From Candidatus Hydrogenedentota bacterium (lineage in GTDB: Bacteria; UBA8481; J006): a DNA stretch of 6,142 nt. A model generated the notes under the pieces. That model was given only the letters and a program-made list of their open reading frames with translations, ran no database searches and was not told where the DNA came from. Both the position numbers and the translations under genes were made by a program. The DNA lies in contig RFFU01000112.1 in NCBI GenBank assembly GCA_003697085.1, positions 1 through 6,142 on the forward strand. The letters run 5' to 3'. Of this stretch, positions 1-6,096 are shown in pieces. The first letter of the stretch is position 1, and each line of letters opens with the position of its first letter.

Positions 1-1058
1 CCTTCCGCCAAGGGGAGGAGGGTGACGGAAAGATCGTATGCCGTGCGTTCGTCCCACTCCGAGGCGGAGGCGTTGGGAGAGGGAAAGAGAAGAATGAGAA
101 TCAGGGAAAGAGGGAGAAAGAGTTTAAGGCGGCCCTGGGGGCATTGGCCCGCACAACGCATACAGAGGTCGCATGCCGGATCCTCGGCCCGTGTTTTCGG
201 TTCCAGTCCCAACCAGCAGACTTCGTTACAGACGGTGCAGGAGCCGATGCAGGAGATACCGCGCTGATACCCGAGTCGAAAAAGTCGATACCGCCCGGCC
301 TGGCCGAGGAACAGTCCTGTCGGGCAAAGGCGACGGCAGAAGGTCCCCGGAAAAAGAATCTCGAAAACGAAGACTAGCAAAAGCAAAAGACTCCAAAGCG
401 AGAAGCCACCGAACAAGACGAAGTCAGACCAGGCGTTTTGAAGGAGGGCAGGGAGGAGAAGAAATTGAAGGAAAGACGGCCGGAAAAGAAGGAGAAGAAA
501 CAGGGGAAGCGCAAAGAGAAGGAGAAAGCGGGAAGAAAGGTGTTCCGGCGAAGCCGACGAAGAAGGAATTCGGCCGAGGAAGCGTTGTTGCAGTCTCAAA
601 TTTTCGGAAACGAAAAGGGACATCGGGCAGATGTAACCACAGTAGAATCTTCCGAAGAGAAAGACAGCGAGAAGGGGAAGCGAGAACGAAAGGAACATCG
701 TCGCGGTCCAGACGTCCGGTGAAAAAGAATTTCGCACGGCATTAAGGAAGGCTGTGAACGGTTCGACGATTTTGATCGAGAAAAATTTGAGAGAATAGGG
801 ACCTCCGGAGATATTTGTGAAAAACGTTCCGAGAAGATTTCGAATTGTATGGTCGTAATTCTGTAGAAAAGTCCTCAAGAAAGCGAAGTGAATAACCGGC
901 GACTCGGGATACGGATAAGGGTCCTGCCGAAAGGTTCGAACGATCTGATACAAAGGGGCGGAAAGGAGAAGGAGGAGAAAGAGCATTTGGATGGTTCGTC
1001 GGAAGAAGAGAAGGGTTGCGACCCAACGGCGAGGGTGGAGGGAACGGCGCTGGGTCAC
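1..1058 (-). CDS. NapH-like membrane polyferredoxin (C-terminus off window)
   Basis: Integral membrane iron-sulfur protein of the NapH family, which oxidises membrane quinol together with NapG. At least 352 codons are open from a GTG at 1058 to the window edge with no stop, so the gene is cut by the window, not broken. Hydrophobic segments lie near 22-38, 119-138, 176-205 (one or two), 220-238 and 311-328. Two C-x3-CP motifs (C140/C144 in FYCGYICP; C241/C245 in FCRRLCP) follow membrane segments as in NapH. Two cluster motifs come next: C270-x3-C274-xx-C277-x3-C281 and C296-C299-C302-C306P. The N-terminal RRTIQMLFLLLLLSAPLYQ matches the NapH RRxxQ entry helix, which argues against starting at Met25. 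The GTG overlaps the NapG-like stop as GTGA; no clear Shine-Dalgarno precedes it, so translation is probably coupled. A further helix and a tail after the last cluster are unlike standard NapH. The coding strand is Leu/Phe- and pyrimidine-rich. Confidence 0.9.
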   Translation of the reverse strand, partial: MTQRRSLHPRRWVATLLFFRRTIQMLFLLLLLSAPLYQIVRTFRQDPYPYPESPVIHFAFLRTFLQNYDHTIRNLLGTFFTNISGGPYSLKFFSIKIVEPFTAFLNAVRNSFSPDVWTATMFLSFSLPLLAVFLFGRFYCGYICPMSLFVSENLRLQQRFLGRIPSSSASPEHLSSRFLLLFALPLFLLLLFRPSFLQFLLLPALLQNAWSDFVLFGGFSLWSLLLLLVFVFEILFPGTFCRRLCPTGLFLGQAGRYRLFRLGYQRGISCIGSCTVCNEVCWLGLEPKTRAEDPACDLCMRCAGQCPQGRLKLFLPLSLILILLFPSPNASASEWDERTAYDLSVTLLPLAE

Positions 1059-1801
1059 GCGAAGATGCTTTCGCCGGAGGGGCCGGGAGACGAGGTGGAA
1101 TGAAGCCGAGACCTTTTCTCGGGATGCTCGCGCTTCACGATGATCGCGGCGGGGAACTGGGGACAGCGTTCTTCACACCGACCGCACCCGATACAATATT
1201 CCGCATCCACCACGGGCTTGGCGACCGGTTTGAGTCGGATCGCCTTTCCCTTGAGGGGACAGGCGTCGTGACAAATGCCGCAGACGCGTCCGTTGAAGGA
1301 GAGGCAATTCGACCGGATCACGACGGCGACTCCCATACTGACACGGGAAGCGATATCATTGAAATTCCGCGGTATGGGTTCCAGAGCCGCGGTTGGACAG
1401 GTGTTCGTGCAGTTCATACAGAGGTTACAAGAGCGGAGGCGCGGGCGGAGATAAGGTGTTCCCGCCATTCCCGTGCCTTCGGCGAAGGTGAAGAAACGAA
1501 TACAGCCCGCCTCGCAGACATTGGCGCAGGCGCGACAGCGAATGCAACGGCTCAAGAAAACCGCTTCATTCTCCGTGCCCGGCGGGCGCAGGTAACGCGG
1601 AGTGACGTGACGGTCTTTGTCGGAGGGCGTCGGAATACTGCCGAAACTTCTGGCGGCGAAGGAGATAAGGGCGGTGCCGAGACTGATGAAGAGATCACGA
1701 CGGCGGATGCGGTTGGTAGAGAAGTGATTTTCTCGAGATGGTTTCCTATGAAAAGAAAATTCCCCCTCCTGCCTGGTTTCCTCCAGACGGGAGTTGTTCA
1801 C
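1055..1801 (-). CDS. NapG/MauM-like Tat-exported 4x[4Fe-4S] ferredoxin
   Basis: 248-residue iron-sulfur protein expected to relay electrons in the periplasm. A twin-arginine signal is visible (RIRRRDLFISLGTALISFAA, residues 31-50; twin Arg at 34-35). The mature part opens with YLRPPGTENEAVF, very close to the RLRPPGAINENAF segment I recall from NapG. Four cluster motifs follow: C86-C89-C92-C96, C125-C128-C131-C135P, C166-x7-C174-C177-C181P and C203-C206-C209-C213P. The x7 spacing in the third and the LSFNG segment inside it are hallmarks of NapG/MauM. Cys100 is an extra cysteine after cluster 1. The GTG start is the only usable in-frame start before the signal, giving an unusually long 33-residue n-region; only a weak AAGG lies 4 nt upstream, and the start overlaps the DUF4340 stop, suggesting coupling. 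The redox partner is probably the NapH-like protein encoded next. True NapG is not claimed, because no napA, napB or napC is visible. Confidence 0.92.
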   Translation of the reverse strand: MNNSRLEETRQEGEFSFHRKPSRENHFSTNRIRRRDLFISLGTALISFAARSFGSIPTPSDKDRHVTPRYLRPPGTENEAVFLSRCIRCRACANVCEAGCIRFFTFAEGTGMAGTPYLRPRLRSCNLCMNCTNTCPTAALEPIPRNFNDIASRVSMGVAVVIRSNCLSFNGRVCGICHDACPLKGKAIRLKPVAKPVVDAEYCIGCGRCEERCPQFPAAIIVKREHPEKRSRLHSTSSPGPSGESIFA

Positions 1802-2685
1802 CGAACCTTGTCCATCAGTTCCAACAATGGTTTGAGATTATACCGCGTCACGAGGAAGGTCTCGTTCGTCACAACCGGAATCCGCTTTCGAACGGTATCG
1901 ATCGAGATCTCCTTCCGGCCGATTCCAAGCGGCAGTGCCGTTCCCTGTTTCGTGATCAAGGCGACGCGCCCGCGGAGTGCAATTCCGGCCGGCGGCGTGT
2001 CCGCCAGAGCGGCGGCGCGCAACGGTTGCAGAGACTCGAAGAAACGATCGATGACGATCGTCTCGCCGTTCTCGCTTCTCAGAGCGTTTCGGTCGACCGT
2101 GAAGACTTCCTTCCGACCGTCGATCTCGACGGCCACCGCCGCCAACTGCGCCGGATCGATCTCCACGATCTTCAAATCGCGCCAAGTTCCCTCGTACGGA
2201 ATGACGCGGTCGCGAAGGTACGTCTTCGATTCGTAGATGCGGTGGTCCGGAGGAACCATGTAGAAACTTCCGCCGCCGGGCCCGCGTTTCCCGACCTCTA
2301 TCGTAACCGGAGCGCCTCCGCCGCGGCGCTCGATTACGATCCGAACGGGCGAGTCCAGTCCGTATTCCTTCAGATTCGGTTCGGGGTTGTCGGAGACGAG
2401 CCTGGCGGGTTCGAGGTTCACCAGCGCCTCCACCAAGGAACCGACGCGAGCGACGTCGGCGGGACCGGGGTGTCTTCCGGAGGTCACGGACCAAAGGTCT
2501 TTCGTGCGTTCGAGACGAGTCCCGTTTACCTCGACCGAGATGACCGCCGAGGTGGTGAACCCGGCCAGAGGCTTCGGTAACGGCTGGCCTGTCGGTGCCG
2601 CTCCGAACGGATGCGCGGTCAATAGCCAGACGGCCGCTAAAAGAACCGCTGTTCCGGCCAGGACGGGATTCGCACGACGGATCAT
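1798..2685 (-). CDS. DUF4340 domain protein, membrane-anchored
   Basis: 295-residue protein with an N-terminal membrane anchor or uncleaved signal (residues ~8-23, after MIRRANP), so most of it should face the periplasm. The rest matches the DUF4340 pattern: a Trp-containing strand (DLWSVTSGRHPGPADVARV, 63-81), a helix, then ARLVSDNPEPNLKEYGLDSP (94-113), followed by a beta-rich repeat of the same kind of unit (TIEVGK...SFYMV, DLKIVEIDPAQ). DUF4340 proteins are repeatedly found beside GldG-type ABC transporters, as here, but their biochemical role is not established; a scaffold or substrate-contact role for the exporter is a guess. The start is well supported: AAGGAGG sits 5 nt before the ATG, and that ATG overlaps the permease stop as ATGA. 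A longer frame running in another phase across the same stretch is a shadow. Confidence 0.88.
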   Translation of the reverse strand: MIRRANPVLAGTAVLLAAVWLLTAHPFGAAPTGQPLPKPLAGFTTSAVISVEVNGTRLERTKDLWSVTSGRHPGPADVARVGSLVEALVNLEPARLVSDNPEPNLKEYGLDSPVRIVIERRGGGAPVTIEVGKRGPGGGSFYMVPPDHRIYESKTYLRDRVIPYEGTWRDLKIVEIDPAQLAAVAVEIDGRKEVFTVDRNALRSENGETIVIDRFFESLQPLRAAALADTPPAGIALRGRVALITKQGTALPLGIGRKEISIDTVRKRIPVVTNETFLVTRYNLKPLLELMDKVR

Positions 2686-4880
2686 CGCGGCCTCCTTGCA
2701 TAGACGAGTCCCCCGAGGAGGAGAACAAGCAGCGGGGAGAAGAGAGTGCCCAGTAACTTGTAGAACGCGATACGACCTTCCGTCAAGGAAGCGTCCAACG
2801 CCCGCTCGGTGGGAATCTTCGTCCGCAGAGCCGTCATCTTTCCGCCCGTGGTGAAGTGATCAACGAGATTGGCTATGAATAAGAGATTCGGAACCATCCA
2901 ACTTGGATCAGCGCCGCGGAAGAGGGCGTCCGAGACGGACCAGGCGGAGCCGACGAAGGCTGCCGCGCCGGTTCCCTCCTCGGCAAGAAGAGCCAGTGTC
3001 CGAGCGCGCCCTTTTCTTGGAGGATCCGGTATTGACGCGGGGCTGGTCACCGCGGGCGGAAGGAACGAGAGTTCCGCGCGTGGTGAGGAACGCGCAAGAA
3101 CCGTGAACGTCCGTCCCGGTTTCGGGACTTTCCGGTAGGAAACGGTCCAGGGGAAGCGAAGAACCTCCAGCCCTCTCGTGATGGGATGATCCGCGAGTTG
3201 TTCGGGCGGAACGCGGACGAAAGCGGGGACTTCCATCGGAATGAAGATGCGGAAGTTCCCGCGTTGGTGGGGAACCTGAAGGATTTCGCAGGAGGCATCG
3301 AGAACCGTTCCCGTTTCGGGGGAGGCGCCGAAGACCGCCAGCTCCTTTCGCGTTTTTTGATCGGGGAGAGGTTGACCGATGGGGCCGCCGCCGTCCGTGA
3401 AGAAGACGATCTTGCCGCCCCGGGATCGATAGGCGGAGAGTTGGCGCCAGGCTCCGGTGTCGAGCCGCGTCGGTTCAGGCACGAGCACCGCGGCGGCCTC
3501 GGTCGGAAGCGTCTCGGAGTTGAGCGAGAGGGATCGGATCGTGTTCTCCATCTCGAGGAATCGCCGGAGAGTGTCGAGATCGTTGAACGGCGAGTGATCC
3601 TTTCCGGAGGATTCGAGGACGACGAGCGGGAGATTTTCACCGATCGCCTTTCGCAGCGTTTGAACGAGATCGTATTCCAGCCGGGAAGGATCGATCCGCG
3701 GGATCGACTTCTTCGTGCTCCGAAAGATGATCTCCATTCCCGCGTACACGTTGGCTACCTCCATCCGTTCTCCGCGCGCGACTCCGGTCGGGACGGAAGG
3801 AATCCCGGCTCGCTCCGCTTCGCCGGCGACCTCGGGATCGGATGCGGGATCGAGAAGGGTGAAGTGCAGTTTTCCGCGGGATCGCGCCGCGAATTCTCCC
3901 AGAAGATCGCGAATATCACGGGGAAGATTGCGCATCTCCGACGGGAGATTGCTTTCGGAGAGAAAGACCCGAACGAGCACGGGATCCTCGAGGTTCCGGA
4001 GGACGGAGCGCGTGACGGCGGCGGGGGTGAAGCGACGATCGGAGGTGAGATCGGCGCGCAGGAAGAAGGACCGAGTCAGCAAGACGACGAGGAGAAGGTT
4101 GACGAAAACCAGCGCGCCGAAGGCGGTCCGGTCGAACTCGGACTCCTCCCGCGAATGCCCCCGCCGCGCTCGAAGCGACAAGCCGGTGAGCACGAGAAAG
4201 AAGAGCGTAACTCCGGCGAAGTAGAGGAGATCGGAGAGATCGAGGACCCCGCGGGAAAGCGCCTCGTAGTGAGGGGAGAACGCGAGGAGGCGGACGGCTT
4301 CCTTCGCTTTGCCCGGAAACCAGCGCAAAAGACCCTCCGCGTCGAGCATCAGCAACAGGAAGTTCACCACGGCCGCGAGGATGAACGCCGTGACCTGCGA
4401 AGAGGTCCGCGAGGAGGCCCAGAGGCCGATGGCCGTCATTGCGGAGGCGAGGAGGATGAGGCCGAGATACCCGGCCAGAATCTCGCCGGGATCCGGACGG
4501 CCAAGCGAAAGGACGATTGCGGGAATCGGAAGCGTCGTTCCCAACGCAGTGAGCGCAAGGAGAAAGATGGTGAGAAATTTTCCGGCGACGAGTTCCGGTT
4601 CGGTCAGCGGAAGCGTGCGAAGATGATCGAGAACACCCGCGCGCTCTTCTTCCGCAAACGCGCGCATCGCGGCCGCCGCGGTGAAGACCGAGAGAAAGAA
4701 GGGAAGGAGTTCAAAGAGCGAGCGGCAAGTGGCTTGTCGGACGAGGAAAAACTCCCCCAGATAGAAGAAGAAGATGCCGCAGAGGAAGGCGAAGGCGCCG
4801 AGGAAGATGAAGGAGGCCGGGTTGCGGAAGAGCGCGATCCGCTCGCGCCGGGCCACCGCGAAGATGTTCCGCGCTCTCAC
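2682..4880 (-). CDS. Fused ABC-2 permease / GldG-like auxiliary protein
   Basis: Inner-membrane partner of the ATPase, 732 residues. Residues 1-240 form an ABC-2 type permease (GldF-like) with about six hydrophobic segments (roughly 23-41, 57-73, 102-125, 136-155, 162-180, 217-236) and the cytoplasmic motif AEEERAGVLDHLRTLPLTE (76-94) typical of this family. A new membrane segment (~254-272) then leads into a GldG/ABC_transp_aux-like domain, opened by RADLTSDRRFTPAAVTRSVL (275-294). Further GldG-like motifs include IDPSRLEYDLVQTL, SRGGKIVFFTDGG and LADHPITRGLEVLRFP. The protein ends with a membrane helix (~709-727) and an Arg-rich cytoplasmic tail. In Flavobacterium gliding systems GldF and GldG are separate proteins; here they are one chain. 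The GTG start has AAGGTG 5 nt upstream and overlaps the ATPase stop. The large middle domain is presumably periplasmic. Substrate unknown; a gliding function should not be assumed. Confidence 0.92.
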   Translation of the reverse strand: MRARNIFAVARRERIALFRNPASFIFLGAFAFLCGIFFFYLGEFFLVRQATCRSLFELLPFFLSVFTAAAAMRAFAEEERAGVLDHLRTLPLTEPELVAGKFLTIFLLALTALGTTLPIPAIVLSLGRPDPGEILAGYLGLILLASAMTAIGLWASSRTSSQVTAFILAAVVNFLLLMLDAEGLLRWFPGKAKEAVRLLAFSPHYEALSRGVLDLSDLLYFAGVTLFFLVLTGLSLRARRGHSREESEFDRTAFGALVFVNLLLVVLLTRSFFLRADLTSDRRFTPAAVTRSVLRNLEDPVLVRVFLSESNLPSEMRNLPRDIRDLLGEFAARSRGKLHFTLLDPASDPEVAGEAERAGIPSVPTGVARGERMEVANVYAGMEIIFRSTKKSIPRIDPSRLEYDLVQTLRKAIGENLPLVVLESSGKDHSPFNDLDTLRRFLEMENTIRSLSLNSETLPTEAAAVLVPEPTRLDTGAWRQLSAYRSRGGKIVFFTDGGGPIGQPLPDQKTRKELAVFGASPETGTVLDASCEILQVPHQRGNFRIFIPMEVPAFVRVPPEQLADHPITRGLEVLRFPWTVSYRKVPKPGRTFTVLARSSPRAELSFLPPAVTSPASIPDPPRKGRARTLALLAEEGTGAAAFVGSAWSVSDALFRGADPSWMVPNLLFIANLVDHFTTGGKMTALRTKIPTERALDASLTEGRIAFYKLLGTLFSPLLVLLLGGLVYARRPR
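2691..2697 (-). promoter_or_regulatory. Ribosome binding site of the DUF4340 gene
   Basis: AAGGAGG on the minus strand, 5 nt before the ATG at 2685, inside the 3' end of the permease gene. It is the strongest internal ribosome binding site in the operon and decides the DUF4340 start. Confidence 0.75.
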
Positions 4881-5890
4881 GATCGCACCTTTTTCGAGCC
4901 GGAGTCCATCGGGCCCTCCGGGCGCCCCTGCCTTGTCTCCTCGACGCCGTCCCGCCCAGTGAGATGGCGGAAGACGTCCTCGAGACCGGCGCGGGTTCGG
5001 CGGATCTCCTCCGCTTCAAATTCCGCTTTCGCCAGGATGCGGAAAATCTCGCGCCCGGTGCCGTCGCCACCACGTACCAGAATTACGTTCTCCCTCGCTG
5101 TTGCGATCCGTTCGCGGCCCAGGGCCTTTTCGAGAACTTCAAAGGCCTTTGCTCTATCTCCCGGAACGATCACTTCCCAATGCGACCCCGCCGCGCGCGC
5201 TTTCAACGCCTCCACGGAATCATCCGCGACGAGCCGCCCTTGGTGGATCAGAAGGACCCGTTCGCACAACGCTTCGACTTCCGCCAAGATATGCGTCGAA
5301 AGGAGCACCGTGCGTTCGCGACCGATCTGCCGGATCAGATCGCGAATTTCGCTGACCTGATTCGGATCGAGTCCGACGGTGGGTTCGTCGAGGACCAGCA
5401 GATCGGGGTTCCCCAAGATCGCCGTCGCCAGACCGACACGTTGGCGATAGCCGCGCGAGAGCGCTCCGACAGGGCGGTCGATTACATCCGCCAACCCTGT
5501 GGCGGCGGCGGCTTCCAAAAGTTGTGTTTCCCCATCGAGGTTGCGGACGGCGGCGTGGAATTCAAGTGTTTCGCGGACGGTCAACTCCGGGTTCGCGGGA
5601 GCCGTTTCCGGAAGTGTCCCAATGTGACGTCTGAGATCCGCGTCGGAAGAGGAGAGGTCTCGGCCGAGGAAGACGACGTTTCCGGCCGTCGGCCACAGAG
5701 CCCCCGTAAGAATCTTCATCGTCGTCGTCTTTCCCGCTCCGTTGGGTCCGAGCAACCCGACGATTTCACCGCGTCGTATGGAAAAGGAGATGCCGTTCAG
5801 AGCACGCACGGGACCATAATCGTGGCGAAGGTCGCGTGCGACGACAAGCGACTCCTTCTTTTCCTCTGTTAGAGATTCCGAACCAGACAT
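4877..5890 (-). CDS. ABC transporter ATP-binding protein, GldA/CcmA-like
   Basis: Cytoplasmic ATPase that should power the permease encoded directly downstream. The 337-residue product has a complete nucleotide-binding domain in its first ~230 residues: Walker A GPNGAGKT (48-55), a Q-loop region where Glu95 (GTLPET) replaces the usual Gln, signature LSRGYRQ (144-150), Walker B LLVLDEP with Glu169, D-loop GLD (173-175) and switch His200 (STH). Glu at the Q-loop is, from memory, typical of GldA-type ATPases. A C-terminal region of ~110 residues follows, ending in the LEDVFRHLTG motif common in ABC-2 exporters. The ATG start lies 8 nt after GAGGTGATC, a long match to the 16S anti-Shine-Dalgarno. 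This is the first gene of the operon, and its stop overlaps the GTG of the permease by 4 nt. The family assignment is firm; the substrate is unknown. Confidence 0.95.
   Translation of the reverse strand: MSGSESLTEEKKESLVVARDLRHDYGPVRALNGISFSIRRGEIVGLLGPNGAGKTTTMKILTGALWPTAGNVVFLGRDLSSSDADLRRHIGTLPETAPANPELTVRETLEFHAAVRNLDGETQLLEAAAATGLADVIDRPVGALSRGYRQRVGLATAILGNPDLLVLDEPTVGLDPNQVSEIRDLIRQIGRERTVLLSTHILAEVEALCERVLLIHQGRLVADDSVEALKARAAGSHWEVIVPGDRAKAFEVLEKALGRERIATARENVILVRGGDGTGREIFRILAKAEFEAEEIRRTRAGLEDVFRHLTGRDGVEETRQGRPEGPMDSGSKKVRS
4886..4891 (-). promoter_or_regulatory. Ribosome binding site of the permease gene
   Basis: AAGGTG on the minus strand, 5 nt before the GTG at 4880 and inside the end of the ATPase gene. 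It supports the GTG that overlaps the ATPase stop as the true start. Confidence 0.6.
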
Positions 5891-5898
5891 CGTGCGCG

Positions 5899-5907
5899 GA
5901 TCACCTC
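5899..5907 (-). promoter_or_regulatory. Strong ribosome binding site of the ATPase gene
   Basis: The minus strand reads GAGGTGATC, an uninterrupted 9-nt match to the complement of the 16S rRNA 3' tail, ending 8 nt before the ATG at 5890. It fixes the start of the first gene and indicates efficient entry of ribosomes at the head of an operon whose other genes are overlapped. Confidence 0.75.
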
Positions 5908-5942
5908 GGTTTCATTTTTCCCGGTTCGTTCAAGGGCATTTG

Positions 5943-6000
5943 CAGGATAGCCGCCGTTGGTCGTCATTGCAAGAGGGGACGCAGCAAAACAGGGTAGCCG
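5943..6000 (-). repeat. Two copies of a GGCTAYCCTG element in the leader
   Basis: On the minus strand CGGCTATCCTG (5953-5943) and CGGCTACCCTG (6000-5990) match in 10 of 11 bases with a 47-bp period. The downstream copy contains the candidate -10 hexamer TATCCT. The upstream copy (TACCCT) has only a poor -35 (TTCCCT) at 17 nt. They may be tandem promoters, a regulator half-site pair, or chance. Confidence 0.3.
5944..5972 (-). promoter_or_regulatory. Candidate sigma70-type promoter of the five-gene operon
   Basis: On the minus strand TTGCAA (5972-5967, 4 of 6 matches to TTGACA) and TATCCT (5949-5944, 4 of 6 to TATAAT) are separated by exactly 17 nt. Transcription would start near 5937-5939, giving a leader of about 47-50 nt before the ATG at 5890. 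This is the best promoter-like pair in the leader, but both hexamers are imperfect and no start-site data exist. Confidence 0.45.
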
Positions 6001-6077
6001 ACGTGATGAAAATAGGGAAGGCGAGAGGGGCGCAGTTTTGATTTGTAGGTAGGTTTGGACAGTCGCAAACGCTTTGG

Positions 6078-6096
6078 AACGGCTTCACGAGCCGTT
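6078..6096. repeat. Inverted repeat (7-bp stem, 5-nt loop) in the upstream region
   Basis: AACGGCT and AGCCGTT are perfect complements around TCACG. Neither strand has a T tract after the stem, so it is not a standard intrinsic terminator. It lies about 105 nt upstream of the candidate -35. It could be an operator-like site, or mark the end of an upstream minus-strand gene lying outside the window. Confidence 0.4.

Noticed and set aside
173-745. 190-codon plus-strand frame and other Lys/Arg/Glu-rich plus-strand frames at the left end
   Set aside because: They are the complement of pyrimidine-rich Phe/Leu codons in the membrane gene, giving highly charged low-complexity products.
742-1026. 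94-codon minus-strand frame inside the NapH-like gene
   Set aside because: Out of phase with the continuous frame that carries the RRxxQ helix and all Cys motifs; it has no features.
1265-1282. CGICH, a possible c-type haem CxxCH motif, in the NapG-like protein
   Set aside because: Both cysteines belong to the third [4Fe-4S] motif at the NapG-conserved spacing; the His is incidental.
1016-2236. 406-codon plus-strand frame opposite the ferredoxin and DUF4340 genes
   Set aside because: No recognisable motif; the opposite strand has four Cys clusters and a Tat signal in the correct spacing.
1838-2728. 296-codon minus-strand frame overlapping the DUF4340 gene in another phase
   Set aside because: Arg/Ser/Gly-rich shadow product; the DUF4340 frame has the strong ribosome binding site, operon overlap and family pattern.
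3186-5360. Long open frame of 724 codons on the plus strand opposite the permease and ATPase genes
   Set aside because: Its product is a low-complexity string of Glu, Arg, Gly and Lys without domain features, while the minus strand encodes clear ABC motifs. It is an antisense shadow of GC-rich coding sequence.
4964-5872. 302-codon plus-strand frame opposite the ATPase gene
   Set aside because: Antisense of an intact ABC ATPase, with no family features of its own.
6078-6096. Hairpin considered as a rho-independent terminator
   Set aside because: No T run follows the stem on either strand, and the stem is only 7 bp.
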